From: Lachnospiraceae bacterium
Lineage (GTDB): Bacteria > Bacillota > Clostridia > Lachnospirales > Lachnospiraceae
Assembly: GCA_900770325.1 (NCBI GenBank)
Contig: CAAGKE010000099.1
Span: 1-6,867 of the forward strand
DNA: 6,867 nt
Direction of reading: 5' to 3'
The notes under the pieces are model-generated. The model searched no databases. It saw only the letters and a list, made by a program, of their open reading frames with translations, and was not told where the DNA came from. Below are positions 1 to 5,310 of the stretch, one piece after another. Made by a program: the position numbers and the translations under genes. Within the stretch, counting starts at the first letter, position 1, and each line of letters starts with the position of its first letter.

Positions 1-186
1 TCGAAGGAACAGATCAAGGAGGCATTAACCCGTTTCCTGAACCGTTTCTTCCATCAGCAGTTCAAGCGTTCCTGTCTGCCCGATGGCCCGAAAGTAGGTT
101 CAGTTACGCTTTCGCCAAGGGGAGACTGGCGCATGCCGAGTGATGCATGTGTGAATCTTTGGATCGATGAGCTCAAAAAGGCCTGA
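1..186 (+). CDS. nadE: Glutamine-dependent NAD synthetase, C-terminal end (partial)
   Basis: Frame 1 is open from the window edge to TGA at 184-186, giving the last 61 residues of a protein whose start lies outside the window. The tail contains FKRSCLPDGPKVGSV followed by SPRGDWRMPSDA, which I recognise as the conserved C-terminal block of the large two-domain NAD synthetases. These enzymes use glutamine (N-terminal amidohydrolase domain) and ATP to convert deamido-NAD to NAD in the cytosol. Only the end of the synthetase domain is visible, so catalytic residues cannot be checked. A hairpin terminator follows 40 bases after the stop. The last 24 codons recur in a divergent copy at 5104-5178. 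The identification rests on recalled family motifs; the reading frame and motifs are seen directly. Confidence 0.88.
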   Translation, partial: SKEQIKEALTRFLNRFFHQQFKRSCLPDGPKVGSVTLSPRGDWRMPSDACVNLWIDELKKA

Positions 187-226
187 TAACAAAGCCAGAA
201 ATCGTGATTTAATCGCTAAAATCAAG

Positions 227-256
227 GATTCCTGCCTGATCGCGGGAATCTTTTTT
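227..256 (+). terminator. Rho-independent terminator after nadE
   Basis: A 9-bp stem, GATTCCTGC (227-235) pairing with GCGGGAATC (242-250) with one G-T wobble, closes a 6-base loop and is followed by six T (251-256). It ends the nadE transcript. Its stem is clearly related to the terminator at 5194-5223 that follows the second nadE tail. Confidence 0.88.
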
Positions 257-663
257 CTTGGTCAAAAAGACCAATCCGCCAATCCCCGTTGATTGCTCAA
301 CATGCTCGATTGCGCGCGTATACGCACACACACGATTACGAACCTGCGTTGATTTTGTGTTGCTAAGCATACCGACAAAAGCTATCGCGTTGCATGTCGA
401 TGAAGAGCAACACGATTACTCTAAAAGGCTCAAAAAACTCGGGATCTAATTAGTTCCGAGCTTCGTTCTTGCTTTGAGCATGAATTCCTTTGAGCGTATT
501 TGCGAGGGTGATATTCCATAGGTTGGAATGTCATTACGTTTGCAATAACTTTTGGTAGATTCTGGTGGAAGCCAATGGAAAATAAGGCTTATGGGAGGTG
601 AACACTAAGCCAATAGGATATAAAATTCCACAAAACAAGACTATTGAATTCCGCAAACAAGTC
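257..663. other. Gene-poor stretch with decayed-looking coding scraps
   Basis: About 400 bases separate the nadE terminator from the licT promoter, and I see no convincing intact gene in them. On the plus strand a TTG-started frame runs 258-449 (63 codons, ending in SKRLKKLGI) but has no ribosome binding site and starts inside the terminator's T tract. On the minus strand a frame open from 604 to a stop at 446-448 reads KRNDIPTYGISPSQIRSKEF near its end and looks protein-like, but it has no start codon in a sensible place. A third short plus frame (598-708, GTG) has a Shine-Dalgarno-like GGGAGG but runs across the licT promoter. I recognise no family in any of them. They may be remnants left by an insertion, or chance open frames. 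Confidence 0.4.
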
Positions 664-693
664 TTGACACCGCTTACATCAGTATTGTATAAC
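664..693 (+). promoter_or_regulatory. Sigma-A-type promoter of the licT/beta-glucoside operon
   Basis: A perfect -35 box TTGACA (664-669) is followed after 18 bases by TATAAC (688-693), a one-mismatch -10 box. Transcription would start near 700, about ten bases before the RAT hairpin at 709, which fits a leader designed for antitermination. The cre-like site at 665-678 overlaps the -35 box. Confidence 0.7.
665..678 (+). promoter_or_regulatory. Probable cre operator (CcpA catabolite repression)
   Basis: TGACACCGCTTACA matches the commonly used cre consensus TGWAANCGNTNWCA at every fixed position except one (C at the fourth base). It covers five of the six -35 bases and part of the spacer, so CcpA/HPr-Ser-P binding would be expected to block RNA polymerase. 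The match and its position are seen; CcpA itself is not in the window, so the regulator is inferred from Bacillota biology. Confidence 0.6.
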
Positions 694-708
694 GAAGTTG
701 CGATTTAA

Positions 709-734
709 AGGTGTTACTCTTCGGGAGGCATTGC
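709..734 (+). promoter_or_regulatory. RAT1, ribonucleic antiterminator before licT
   Basis: The leader contains GTGTTAC (711-717) and GGCATT (727-732), the flanks of a LicT/BglG-type RAT hairpin. The apical stem C717-G727, T718-A726, C719-G725 closes a TTCGG loop. The same GTGTTAC/GGCATT pair recurs in RAT2 with a different but still paired stem, so structure is kept while sequence changes. Its 3' side (731-734) is also the start of the downstream hairpin at 731-761, so folding one excludes the other. Binding of dephosphorylated LicT is inferred from the family. Confidence 0.75.
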
Positions 735-781
735 TGAAAATCATCGAGTGATTTTTTGCAAGCACTTGAAGGTTTTTTTTT
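731..781 (+). terminator. Conditional terminator in the licT leader
   Basis: TTGCTGAAAATCA (731-743) pairs with TGATTTTTTGCAA (749-761) around a 5-base loop, with one T-T mismatch and one G-T wobble. A nine-T tract follows at 773-781, eleven bases beyond the stem, and a six-T run (752-757) lies inside the 3' arm. The T tract is further from the stem than usual, so this is a less canonical terminator than the one paired with RAT2. The overlap with RAT1 is the main support. Confidence 0.55.
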
Positions 782-798
782 GCGGAAAGGAGGGAGCC

Positions 799-1626
799 GT
801 GAAAGTCATAAAGCAAATTAATAATAATTCGGCTATAGCGATCGACAGTTCAGGATCACAGGTTGTCGTTTTGGGTTCCGGGCTAGGATTTAAAAAACCT
901 CCATATGAATTAGAGGATTTGTCAAAAGTTGAAAGAACTTTCTACGAACTTGATCCTCATTATGTCGAATTGTTTAGCAGTCTTCCCAAAAATATACTTC
1001 TTGCTAGTGACGATATTGTTGAACAAGCAGAATTAATACTAAATAGCCATTTGAATCCAAATCTGGTTGTTACGCTTGCCGATCATTTAAATTTTGCTTT
1101 GGAAAGAATGGAACGTGGAATAAATATTACATCCCCTCTTACTTATGACATCCAGCAGCTATACCCTCAGGAGTATCAAGTAGGGAAAATTGGTATTGGA
1201 ATAGTTGAAAAATATACAAATATTCGTCTGAATGATGATGAAGCAGTGAATATTGCCTTACATTTTATTAGCGGAGAGTACGAAAAAGAAGATATTCATT
1301 CTATTATGACTTCCTTAAAGGTAATAGATGAATGTGATTCAATCATAGAAAAAACGTTTGAAATTCGTATAGATAAAAATTCCTTTGCATATAATCGATT
1401 CCTTTCTCATCTTCGATATTTGATGAAAAGAATGAAGGACGGGGAAAGCGTAGATGATTGCAATGAAATTTTGCTAAAAGAGATTTCGGCGCAATATCCA
1501 AAAGTTTATTCTTGTGCAGTAGAAATTGCTAAATATCTAGAAAAGGTTTATGGAGTTTCCTGCCACAAAACAGAAATACTGTATTTGACTCTACATATTA
1601 ATCGCATGTTAGAAAAGACCAGCTGA
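799..1626 (+). CDS. licT: LicT/BglG-family transcriptional antiterminator
   Basis: This 275-residue cytosolic RNA-binding regulator has the usual LicT length. I place the start at GTG 799 because AAAGGAGGG (786-794) lies immediately upstream, and because the protein then begins MKVIKQINNN, the normal start of the co-antiterminator (CAT) RNA-binding domain. A frame start at 748 would add non-family residues and lie in the terminator hairpin. Order of domains: CAT about 1-55 (NNN at 8-10, VVVLGSGLGF at 22-31), PRD1 about 65-170, PRD2 about 172-275. All four expected phospho-histidines are present: H96 (LADHLNFA) and H155 (IALHF) in PRD1, H204 (FLSHLRYL) and H266 (LTLHINRM) in PRD2. In this family the EII permease phosphorylates PRD1 to inactivate, and HPr phosphorylates PRD2 to activate. 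It should bind RAT1, controlling its own gene, and RAT2, controlling the permease and glycosidase, the arrangement known from the E. coli bgl operon. Its base composition is AT-rich compared with dnaD and nth. Confidence 0.93.
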   Translation: MKVIKQINNNSAIAIDSSGSQVVVLGSGLGFKKPPYELEDLSKVERTFYELDPHYVELFSSLPKNILLASDDIVEQAELILNSHLNPNLVVTLADHLNFALERMERGINITSPLTYDIQQLYPQEYQVGKIGIGIVEKYTNIRLNDDEAVNIALHFISGEYEKEDIHSIMTSLKVIDECDSIIEKTFEIRIDKNSFAYNRFLSHLRYLMKRMKDGESVDDCNEILLKEISAQYPKVYSCAVEIAKYLEKVYGVSCHKTEILYLTLHINRMLEKTS

Positions 1627-1644
1627 TTTTATAGAAACTGGAAT

Positions 1645-1675
1645 GGAGTGTTACCCCACAAAGGGGGCATTACCC
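1645..1675 (+). promoter_or_regulatory. RAT2, ribonucleic antiterminator between licT and the permease gene
   Basis: GTGTTAC (1648-1654) and GGCATT (1666-1671) flank a 4-bp apical stem of C1654-1657 with G1663-1666 around an ACAAA loop; GG 1645-1646 can pair with CC near 1674-1675. It shares its conserved flanks with RAT1 but has C-G pairs where RAT1 has T-A. Its 3' arm (1672-1675) is also the first four bases of the following terminator stem, so RAT and terminator are mutually exclusive. Confidence 0.83.
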
Positions 1676-1716
1676 GAAGATAAAGCCAAGTGCTTTTGTT
1701 TTCGGGTTTTTATTTT
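1672..1716 (+). terminator. Conditional terminator controlled by RAT2
   Basis: ACCCGAAGATAAA (1672-1684) pairs with TTTTGTTTTCGGGT (from 1694 to 1707), including G-T wobbles, and the run TTTTTATTTT (1707-1716) follows. This is a textbook intrinsic terminator between licT and the permease gene. Without LicT, transcripts should end here. Confidence 0.87.
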
Positions 1717-1720
1717 GAAT

Positions 1721-1748
1721 AGCATCATCAAAGCGCGCTGATGGTGCT
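1721..1748 (+). other. Second hairpin in the licT-permease leader
   Basis: AGCATCATCA (1721-1730) pairs with TGATGGTGCT (1739-1748) with one G-T wobble around AAGCGCGC. Only three T follow (1748-1750), so it is a poor terminator. It lies between the RAT2 terminator and the ribosome binding site of the permease gene and could act as a 5' stabiliser or as a processing boundary for the downstream mRNA. The fold is seen; the role is unknown. Confidence 0.55.
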
Positions 1749-1777
1749 TTATATAAGACGAAAAAGGAGAATGTTGC

Positions 1778-3388
1778 ATGCAATCTGAAGAATTATTCAA
1801 GCTGATACTCCCGTTGATTGGAGGTGAAGATAATGTTGGGAATGTTTCGTATAAAGGCGGAACAATATACATCTATTTAAAAGATCGCAGCATTATTAAT
1901 ATAAAAAAAATCCAAAATTTAGAAGCTGTAAATGATGCGGAATTATCAAGAAACTGCCTAAAGGTTAATTCAATAGAGAAAAGAAAAGGAGAAGAACTTA
2001 TGGCTGGGAAATGGAACCAAATTTCAGAAACTTTAATTAAAGCAGTTGGAGGGAAAGAGAATATTGTTTACTTTCAGCACTGCACAACTCGTCTTCGCTT
2101 TAATTTGAAAGATCGAAACAAAGTCGATCTGGACACAATTAAAAAAACCGACAAAGTATTGGGGGCACAATGGAGTAATGAAGAGCTCCAGATCATCATT
2201 GGCCCAGCTGTTGCTGAGTTATATGATCAGATGTGCAAAGATGGCAATTTCCAAAAATTGGACGCGATCGATGAAAACTTGGACGGTGATCTTGGAAAGA
2301 AGAAGATTACTTTAAAGTCGATTGGAATGGGAATTCTTGACGGAATCTCCGGAAGTATTACTCCGATCATCCCAATGATGATTGGCGGAGGTATGATCAA
2401 AGTCATCGCGATGCTGCTTAATATGATGGGCGTGCTTCCTTCAGATGGAAGTACTTACCAGATTCTAAGCTGGGTTGGCGACGCATTTGTCTATTACTTC
2501 CCTATCTATCTTGGCTGGACGAGTGCAAAGAAATTCGGCGCAAGTCCTTCGGTTGGAATGCTGTTAGGAGCAGTGCTCGTTTATCCTTCCTTCATCAGTG
2601 CTGTAACAGATGGAACAGCAATGACGATTTTCGGACTCCCGGTCTATATGACCAGTTATTCCAGCACTGTCATTCCGATTATCCTGACGACCTGGGTTCT
2701 CTCAAAGTTGGAGAAACTTCTAAATAAATGGATTCCTGATTTTCTTAAGGCAAGCCTGGTTCCGACATTCTCACTCATTATTATGATTCCGGTGATGCTG
2801 GTTGCTACTGCTCCACTCGGCTACTATATCGGAACGTTTATTACTGCTGCAATTGAATGGCTCTATGAAACTATCGGTGTTGTTGGCGTTGCTGTTCTTG
2901 CCGCTTTGCTCCCGGTTATGGTCATGACTGGAATGCATACGCTGATGACTCCATATTGGGTTACAGCATTTGCTTCTCTTGGATATGATAAGTTCTTCCT
3001 TCCGGCAATGATCATCTCTAACATTGATCAAGCTGCTGCTACGCTTGCAGTAGGTCTGAAAGCTAAGACGGCAAAAGTTAAATCCACCGCGCTCTCCTGT
3101 TTTGTAACTGCATTTATTGCTGGTGTGACCGAGCCTGCTATGTTCGGTGTTACAGTAAAGTATAAGAAACCTCTGTATGCATCCATGATCGGAAATGCAG
3201 TTGGCGGATTCATTGCTGGTTTGATGGGCGTTGCTTGTTACGCATTCCCTGGTTCCGGTGGAATCTTCTCATTTGTAACCTTCGTTGGTCCTGGCGCTAA
3301 TTTCCTCTGGTTCCTTGTTGCCGTTGCCGTTGCCTTCGCTGTTACGTTTATTCTCACCTGGAAATTCGGTTTTGATGAGGAAGCATAA
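1778..3388 (+). CDS. PTS beta-glucoside-type EIIBC permease with an extra Cys-less EIIB-like N-terminal domain
   Basis: Membrane permease that imports and phosphorylates a sugar, probably a beta-glucoside given the downstream 6-phospho-beta-glucosidase. From ATG 1778 (AAGGAG at 1764-1769) it is 536 residues. Residues 78-150 are the EIIB domain with phosphorylated C102 in QHCTTRLRF (100-108). Residues about 180-530 are the EIIC membrane domain with many hydrophobic segments, a GMH motif (385-387) and GVTEPAMFGV (449-458), the glucose/beta-glucoside superfamily signature. There is no EIIA domain at the C terminus, unlike B. subtilis BglP or E. coli BglF, so EIIA must come from elsewhere. Residues 5-63 form a second EIIB-like unit that aligns without gaps to 81-139 (IGGEDNV with VGGKENI, LKDR with LKDR), but K26 occupies the Cys position and T29 the Arg. 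An alternative start at ATG 2000 (M75), with its own AGGAGA, would give a 462-residue EIIBC of normal family length. It lies 2 bases upstream of the glycosidase gene. Confidence 0.9.
   Translation: MQSEELFKLILPLIGGEDNVGNVSYKGGTIYIYLKDRSIINIKKIQNLEAVNDAELSRNCLKVNSIEKRKGEELMAGKWNQISETLIKAVGGKENIVYFQHCTTRLRFNLKDRNKVDLDTIKKTDKVLGAQWSNEELQIIIGPAVAELYDQMCKDGNFQKLDAIDENLDGDLGKKKITLKSIGMGILDGISGSITPIIPMMIGGGMIKVIAMLLNMMGVLPSDGSTYQILSWVGDAFVYYFPIYLGWTSAKKFGASPSVGMLLGAVLVYPSFISAVTDGTAMTIFGLPVYMTSYSSTVIPIILTTWVLSKLEKLLNKWIPDFLKASLVPTFSLIIMIPVMLVATAPLGYYIGTFITAAIEWLYETIGVVGVAVLAALLPVMVMTGMHTLMTPYWVTAFASLGYDKFFLPAMIISNIDQAAATLAVGLKAKTAKVKSTALSCFVTAFIAGVTEPAMFGVTVKYKKPLYASMIGNAVGGFIAGLMGVACYAFPGSGGIFSFVTFVGPGANFLWFLVAVAVAFAVTFILTWKFGFDEEA
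1987..2002 (+). promoter_or_regulatory. Internal ribosome binding site and in-frame ATG in the permease gene
   Basis: AGGAGA (1987-1992) stands 7 bases before ATG 2000-2002, which is in frame with the start at 1778 (residue 75). Translation from here gives a conventional 462-residue EIIBC without the Cys-less domain. The segment before it, about residues 61-74, is a Lys/Glu-rich linker whose codons form the purine-rich Shine-Dalgarno. Either two proteins are made, or this marks the ancestral start. Confidence 0.6.
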
Positions 3389-3390
3389 TA

Positions 3391-4860
3391 ATGAGTTTTC
3401 CGAAAAAATTTCTGTGGGGTGGAGCCACCGCTGCCAATCAGTTTGAAGGCGGATGGGATGAGGATGGAAAGAAAGACTCTACTGCAGATCACTATACACT
3501 TGGGAGTCGGCAAAAGCCAAGAAAATTCACTCCTGAATTTGAGGCCAATGAGTTTTACCCTTCTCATAAAGCTAGTGACTTCTACCATCACTATAAAGAA
3601 GATATCGCCCTGCTTGCAGGGATGGGGTTCCGAGTATTTCGGATGTCGATCAATTGGACCAGAATATTTCCGAATGGCGATGATGATCAGCCGAACAAAG
3701 CTGGAATTGAATTCTATCATTCTGTATTTAGTGAGTTGAAAAAATACGGTATTGAACCACTTGTGACAATTTCGCATTATGAACTGCCATATCATCTTGC
3801 TCAAAAGTACGATGGATGGTATTCAAGAAAAACCATCGAGTGCTATCTGCGGTACTGCGATGTACTGTTCCATGAGTATCGTGGAGAAGTGAAGTATTGG
3901 CTGACTTTCAATGAGATTAATAGTGCAATTCTGGAAGGCAACGGTTTCTTCACATGCGGCATGACAAGTGCTCAGAAAAAAGATATGGGCGCTGGTGTCA
4001 CAAACGGCGAAATTCATCAGGATACTTCGGAAAGTGATATTCAGAAACAGTATGTTTGTCTCCACCATATGTTTCTTGCCAGTGCAAAAGCAGTGGCACT
4101 TGCTCACTCGATCGATCCTTCTTTCATGATTGGATGCATGATTGCAGGAATTTGTCAGTATCCTTATTCCTGCAAGCCGGGAGACATGGTGCTTTCCACC
4201 ATCTCACGTCAAAACATTTTCTGGTTTGCTTCTGACGTTCAGGTTCGTGGGCATTATCCTTCTTATGCTCAGCGTCTGTTCAGAGAAAAGAATATTGTTT
4301 TGGATTGGGAAAAGGAAGATGCTGAAATCTTGAAGAACGGAACAGTTGATTTCTATACTTTTTCCTATTATTCAACAGGATGTGTTTCAGCTGACCAGAA
4401 TCTCGAAAAAACAGGAGGGAACCTAATATTCGGAATTGCAAACCCTTATCTCAAGAAAAGTCAGTGGGGCTGGCAGATTGATCCGGAAGGATTACGCTAC
4501 TTTTTGAATGAAATTTATGATCGCTATCAGCTTCCGATAATGGTAGTTGAAAATGGTCTTGGCCAGGCAGATATTCTTGAAAAAGATCATTCTGTTCATG
4601 ATCCGTATCGGATCGAGTACCTGAGAGCACATATTTCTCAGATGAGGAAAGCAATTGATGATGGAGTGAATCTGATCGGATATACTCCATGGGGCTGCAT
4701 TGACCTGGTTTCCGGTTCTACCGGCGAGATGAGCAAGAGATACGGATTCATCTATGTCGATGCTGATGACGAAGGAAACGGAACCTATGATCGCTATCCC
4801 AAGGACAGTTATTATTGGTATAAAAAAGTAATTGCGTCTAATGGTGAAGATCTTAACTGA
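3391..4860 (+). CDS. bglA: 6-phospho-beta-glucosidase, glycoside hydrolase family 1
   Basis: This 489-residue cytosolic GH1 enzyme hydrolyses 6-phospho-beta-glucosides delivered by the PTS, releasing glucose 6-phosphate and an aglycone or sugar. It begins MSFPKKFLWGGATAANQFEG, the standard GH1 6-phospho subfamily N terminus. The acid/base is E175 in TFNEIN (172-177), and the nucleophile is E387 in VVENGLG (385-391). The loop STGEMSKRYGFIYVD (443-457) holds the Ser/Lys/Tyr set (S443, K449, Y451) that binds the 6-phosphate in this group and separates it from non-phospho GH1 enzymes. SHYELPYHL near 128-136 carries the usual substrate-site His. The length is typical and no frameshift is seen. ATG 3391 follows the permease stop by 2 bases with GAGG at 3377-3380, indicating translational coupling. 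Phospho-beta-galactosidase is the main alternative, but the LicT and beta-glucoside permease context favours glucosides. Confidence 0.94.
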   Translation: MSFPKKFLWGGATAANQFEGGWDEDGKKDSTADHYTLGSRQKPRKFTPEFEANEFYPSHKASDFYHHYKEDIALLAGMGFRVFRMSINWTRIFPNGDDDQPNKAGIEFYHSVFSELKKYGIEPLVTISHYELPYHLAQKYDGWYSRKTIECYLRYCDVLFHEYRGEVKYWLTFNEINSAILEGNGFFTCGMTSAQKKDMGAGVTNGEIHQDTSESDIQKQYVCLHHMFLASAKAVALAHSIDPSFMIGCMIAGICQYPYSCKPGDMVLSTISRQNIFWFASDVQVRGHYPSYAQRLFREKNIVLDWEKEDAEILKNGTVDFYTFSYYSTGCVSADQNLEKTGGNLIFGIANPYLKKSQWGWQIDPEGLRYFLNEIYDRYQLPIMVVENGLGQADILEKDHSVHDPYRIEYLRAHISQMRKAIDDGVNLIGYTPWGCIDLVSGSTGEMSKRYGFIYVDADDEGNGTYDRYPKDSYYWYKKVIASNGEDLN

Positions 4861-4913
4861 GAAAATCAACATAACCTGTAGCGAATTTCTTGCTTGAGTT
4901 ATTGAAGCGAGAT

Positions 4914-4955
4914 ATGACCTTGCAGCCTTCTGAAAGCTGCAAGGTCATGTTTTTT
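4914..4955 (+). terminator. Terminator at the end of the beta-glucoside operon
   Basis: A perfect 13-bp stem, ATGACCTTGCAGC (4914-4926) with GCTGCAAGGTCAT (4936-4948), closes a 9-base loop and is followed by G and six T (4950-4955). It is the strongest terminator in the window and ends the operon 53 bases after the glycosidase stop. Confidence 0.94.
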
Positions 4956-5103
4956 AAATAGGAGAATTCAAATCCTAATGACAATTCTGTCTTTTAACCT
5001 TTGTAATATTTAACGCGCACGTTGATAATTACGTTGCCCCTGAACATGGGTTTGAAAAACCGCATGAAGAGCCATTACTTTTGTGCTCGCATGAACTCAA
5101 AGA

Positions 5104-5178
5104 AGTCCAAGGGGCGACTTGCGGATGCCAAGCGATGCCAGCGTAAACGTGTGGCTCGAAGAGCTGAAGAACGCGTGA
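5104..5178 (+). pseudogene. nadE: Remnant 3' end of a second nadE
   Basis: Frame 1 here reads SPRGDLRMPSDA and then SVNVWLEELKNA before TGA at 5176-5178. This aligns without gaps to the last 24 codons of the nadE tail at 112-186: 18 of 24 residues are identical, and by hand count about 54 of 75 bases. Eleven of the identical residues use different codons, so most difference is synonymous, and the remnant's third positions are richer in G and C, like dnaD and nth downstream. Upstream of 5104 the similarity stops abruptly and the frame meets a TGA at 5092-5094, so there is no gene body. The invariant Trp of RGDWR is Leu. It cannot be functional alone; it looks like the displaced end of a nadE allele. 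Confidence 0.8.
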
Positions 5179-5193
5179 AAAAACTGTTCGAGA

Positions 5194-5223
5194 GACTTCT
5201 GCGCAGATGCAGGAGTCTTTTTT
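5194..5223 (+). terminator. Terminator after the nadE remnant
   Basis: GACTTCTGC (5194-5202) pairs with GCAGGAGTC (5209-5217) around a 6-base loop, then six T (5218-5223). Stem length, loop length and most stem bases match the terminator at 227-256. Differences include a paired change (T-A there, C-G here at the third pair), so the two hairpins look homologous and conserved in structure. Confidence 0.88.
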
Positions 5224-5252
5224 CAGCGGCGTGAAAAGGAACAATACTGGAA

Positions 5253-5282
5253 TTGATTCCGAGGCCTGGAAACTGCTAATAT
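5253..5282 (+). promoter_or_regulatory. Possible promoter of dnaD-nth
   Basis: TTGATT (5253-5258) and TAATAT (5277-5282) are 18 bases apart, with TGC just before the second box giving an extended -10 appearance. It lies between the nadE-remnant terminator and the dnaD start, where a promoter is needed if that terminator works. Both boxes deviate from consensus, so this is only a candidate. Confidence 0.4.
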
Positions 5283-5310
5283 AGAAAAACTGCAAGAGTG
5301 GACAGAAATC

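Noticed and set aside
258..449. 63-codon plus-strand frame as a gene
   Set aside because: It starts with TTG in the terminator T tract, has no ribosome binding site and no recognised family. Described only as part of the gene-poor stretch.
645..659. Second cre-like sequence TGAATTCCGCAAACA
   Set aside because: The spacing of the half-sites is one base too long and two core positions fail; the site at 665-678 fits far better.
598..708. 36-codon GTG frame preceded by GGGAGG
   Set aside because: It would cover the promoter, -10 box and transcription start of licT, and the product is not recognised. Probably chance.
748..798. Upstream GTG start for licT at 748
   Set aside because: It lies inside the leader terminator, has no ribosome binding site, and adds residues before the normal CAT domain start. 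GTG 799 has a near-perfect Shine-Dalgarno.
3238..3804. 188-codon minus-strand frame opposite the permease/glycosidase junction
   Set aside because: Shadow of two well-supported plus-strand genes; no family features.
5084..5108. Possible third nadE end, ATGAACTCAAAGAAGTCC, resembling ATGAGCTCAAAAAGGCC at 163-182
   Set aside because: The match is under 20 bases, needs a 1-base gap and lacks the flanking nadE block. It could be chance, so not counted as another copy.
4982..5141. Frame-2 open stretch reading VDNYVAPEHGFEKPHEEP
   Set aside because: No start, no ribosome binding site, no recognised family, and it overlaps the nadE remnant in another frame.
5022..5234. 70-codon frame over the nadE remnant
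   Set aside because: Arg/Lys-rich out-of-frame reading of the nadE tail and its terminator; the nadE frame is the one with homology.
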